A DNA stretch of 64,000 nucleotides, taken from the NCBI RefSeq assembly GCF_001278845.1, contig NZ_CP012590.1, forward strand, positions 2,480,001 through 2,544,000, read 5' to 3'. Position numbers and translations under genes: made by a program. Position 1 is the stretch's first letter; each line of letters begins with the position of its first letter. This DNA comes from Actinomyces sp. oral taxon 414. GTDB lineage: Bacteria > Actinomycetota > Actinomycetes > Actinomycetales > Actinomycetaceae. Shown one piece after another: positions 62,915 to 64,000 of this stretch. The notes under the pieces are model-generated. The model was not told where the DNA came from. It worked only from the letters and a program-made list of their open reading frames with translations, and did not search any database.

Positions 62915-63726
62915 CCACCACCAGCACCAGCCGTCCCGAGAGCCTTCGCCGTCGTCAGGGCCTCACCGAGCAAGCCGCGCAGGCCGCGATCGACCAAGCC
63001 TGCCGCCGGCTTCGGCTGCCCACGATCCGCGCCGTCGTCGACGACGCCGTGACGGCCGCCACCAAGGAACAACTCACCTACCAGGGCTTCCTCGCCGAAC
63101 TCCTCCTGGCCGAGGTCGACGACCGCGACCGCCGCTCCACCCTGCGTCGCATCAAGAGCGCCGGCTTCCCCCGCGAGAAATGGCTCGCCGACTTCGACTT
63201 CACCGCGAACCCCAACATCAACCCCGCCACCATCAACGAGCTCGCCACCGGCGACTGGATCCGCCGCGGCGACCCGCTGTGCCTGATCGGGGACTCCGGC
63301 ACCGGCAAGTCCCACCTGCTCATCGCGCTCGGCACCGCCGCCGCCGAGCAGGGCTACCGCGTCCGATACACCCTCGCCACCCGGCTCGTGAACGAGCTCG
63401 TCGAAGCCGCCGACGAGAAACAACTCACCAAGACCATCAACCGCTACGGCCGCGTCGACCTCCTCGTGATTGACGAGCTCGGCTACCTGGAACTCGACCG
63501 GCGAGGCGCCGAACTGCTGTTCCAGGTCCTCACCGAACGAGAGGAGAAGAACGCCATCGCGATCGCCTCCAACCAGTCCTTCTCCGCCTGGACCGACACC
63601 TTCACCGACCCCCGCCTGTGCGCAGCAATCGTCGACCGCCTCACCTACAACGCCACCATCATCGAAACCGGCACAAACTCCTACCGCCTCGCCCACACCC
63701 GAGCCCGGGCATCTGTGATGGGGTGA
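62911..63726 (+). CDS. istB: IS21-family helper ATPase IstB (271 aa)
   Basis: DnaA/AAA+-type ATPase: an N-terminal helical region (SLRRRQGLTEQAAQAAIDQA), Walker A LIGDSGTGKSHLLIALG, Walker B LLVIDELGYLELDRRGAELLF, and sensor AIASNQSFSAWTDTF, ending NSYRLAHTRARA. It regulates target choice and activates IstA. Its ATG overlaps the IstA stop by 4 bases (ATGA). The extended frame upstream is out of family. Intact. Confidence 0.95.
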   Translation: MTTTSTSRPESLRRRQGLTEQAAQAAIDQACRRLRLPTIRAVVDDAVTAATKEQLTYQGFLAELLLAEVDDRDRRSTLRRIKSAGFPREKWLADFDFTANPNINPATINELATGDWIRRGDPLCLIGDSGTGKSHLLIALGTAAAEQGYRVRYTLATRLVNELVEAADEKQLTKTINRYGRVDLLVIDELGYLELDRRGAELLFQVLTEREEKNAIAIASNQSFSAWTDTFTDPRLCAAIVDRLTYNATIIETGTNSYRLAHTRARASVMG

Positions 63727-63751
63727 ACAACGACCGGCTAGGCTCTTGGGG

Positions 63752-64000
63752 TCAGCGGTGACGGCGCAACCGCAGCGAGTTGGTGATCACGCTGACCGAG
63801 CTGAGGGCCATGGCGGCGGCCGCGATGACGGGCGACAGCAGCCAGCCAAAGGCCGGGTAGAGGGCGCCGGCGGCCAGCGGGATACCGACCACGTTGTACA
63901 CGAACGCGAAGACCAGGTTCTGGCGGATGTTGCGCATCGTGTCGACCGACAGGTCGCGGGCCTTGACCAGGGCGGCCAGGTCACCGCCGAGCAGGGTCAC
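63752..64000 (-). CDS. C-terminal end of a heavy-metal P1B-type ATPase (partial, 82 aa visible)
   Basis: The visible part, [43 protein letters not shown] and [18 protein letters not shown], is the typical end of CopA/CopB-like metal ATPases: end of the P-domain loop (GGDL, Leu region after the TGD/GDG hinge, not visible) and the last two membrane helices, with the MALSSVSV motif that forms part of the copper site. The rest lies to the right of the window. The natural C-terminus is present, so the IS lies just behind the gene without cutting it. Confidence 0.92.
   Translation of the reverse strand: MTLLGGDLAALVKARDLSVDTMRNIRQNLVFAFVYNVVGIPLAAGALYPAFGWLLSPVIAAAAMALSSVSVITNSLRLRRHR

Larger units (their letters stand above)
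61101..63726 (+). mobile_element. IS21-family insertion sequence (istA-istB)
   Basis: Left-end transposase-binding repeats, istA and istB in the standard order with a 4-base overlap. The left boundary is taken at the first 24-bp repeat; the right boundary is not recognisable, because only 25 bases separate the istB stop from the stop of the convergent ATPase gene. No target duplication could be defined. Confidence 0.8.

Noticed and set aside
63716..63775. GGGGTCAG near 63749 as the IS21 right-end repeat
   Set aside because: Only part of the 24-bp consensus matches and it runs into the conserved ATPase C-terminus, so it may be chance.

Overview
The window is a high-GC chromosomal segment from an actinobacterium. 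The overall protein character (RgpF-type rhamnan proteins, LCP proteins, an LGFP-repeat protein, and a birA / adenylate cyclase / two-component / dedA / purK-purE backbone) fits Actinomycetaceae such as Actinomyces best; that genus call is inference. Many genes begin directly at an ATG or GTG lying 6-8 bases after a TANNNT box with no ribosome binding site, the leaderless initiation common in Actinobacteria.

Layout. Positions 1-17.4 kb hold cell-wall or capsular polysaccharide block A: two divergent GT4 genes, two GT2 genes, a Wzm/Wzt ABC exporter with a C-terminal Wzt domain, two NDP-sugar epimerase-type enzymes, an acyltransferase-3 protein, two RgpF-family proteins, and a GT2 / GtrA / polytopic membrane protein triplet that looks like a three-component side-chain glycosylation system. 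Positions 17.5-24.6 kb hold a DMT transporter, a secreted zinc amidase, rfbB (dTDP-glucose 4,6-dehydratase), a probable Tat lipoprotein, and a secreted LGFP-repeat plus C39-like cysteine peptidase containing an exact 309-bp tandem duplication. Positions 24.7-46 kb hold polysaccharide block B: three distant paralogues of a large membrane protein of unknown function (DUF6541-like), a UDP-HexNAc 6-dehydrogenase, several GT4 genes, an asparagine-synthetase-like protein, a Wzx-type flippase, an oxidoreductase / aminotransferase / acetyltransferase trio, a GT2 with a small DUF2304-type partner, and a WbbL-like GT2. Positions 46-50 kb carry two LCP ligases that would attach the polymers to the wall, and galE.

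Positions 50-60.4 kb are mostly housekeeping: purE-purK, a PIG-V-like GT-C protein, a small toxin-antitoxin pair with a palindromic operator, a second GtrA protein, a DedA protein, a sensor kinase and response regulator, a class III adenylate cyclase with intact catalytic residues, and birA. An 808-bp gene-free stretch (60439-61246) holds candidate terminal inverted repeats, a strong G-quadruplex motif and repeated hairpin elements. It is followed by an IS21-family element (istA-istB) and the C-terminal end of a heavy-metal P-type ATPase cut off by the window edge.

Together the genes suggest an organism that builds at least two lipid-linked wall glycans, one exported by an ABC transporter and one by a flippase. 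One probably contains a 2,3-diacetamido-2,3-dideoxy-uronic acid that may be amidated. No tRNA, rRNA or CRISPR was seen.
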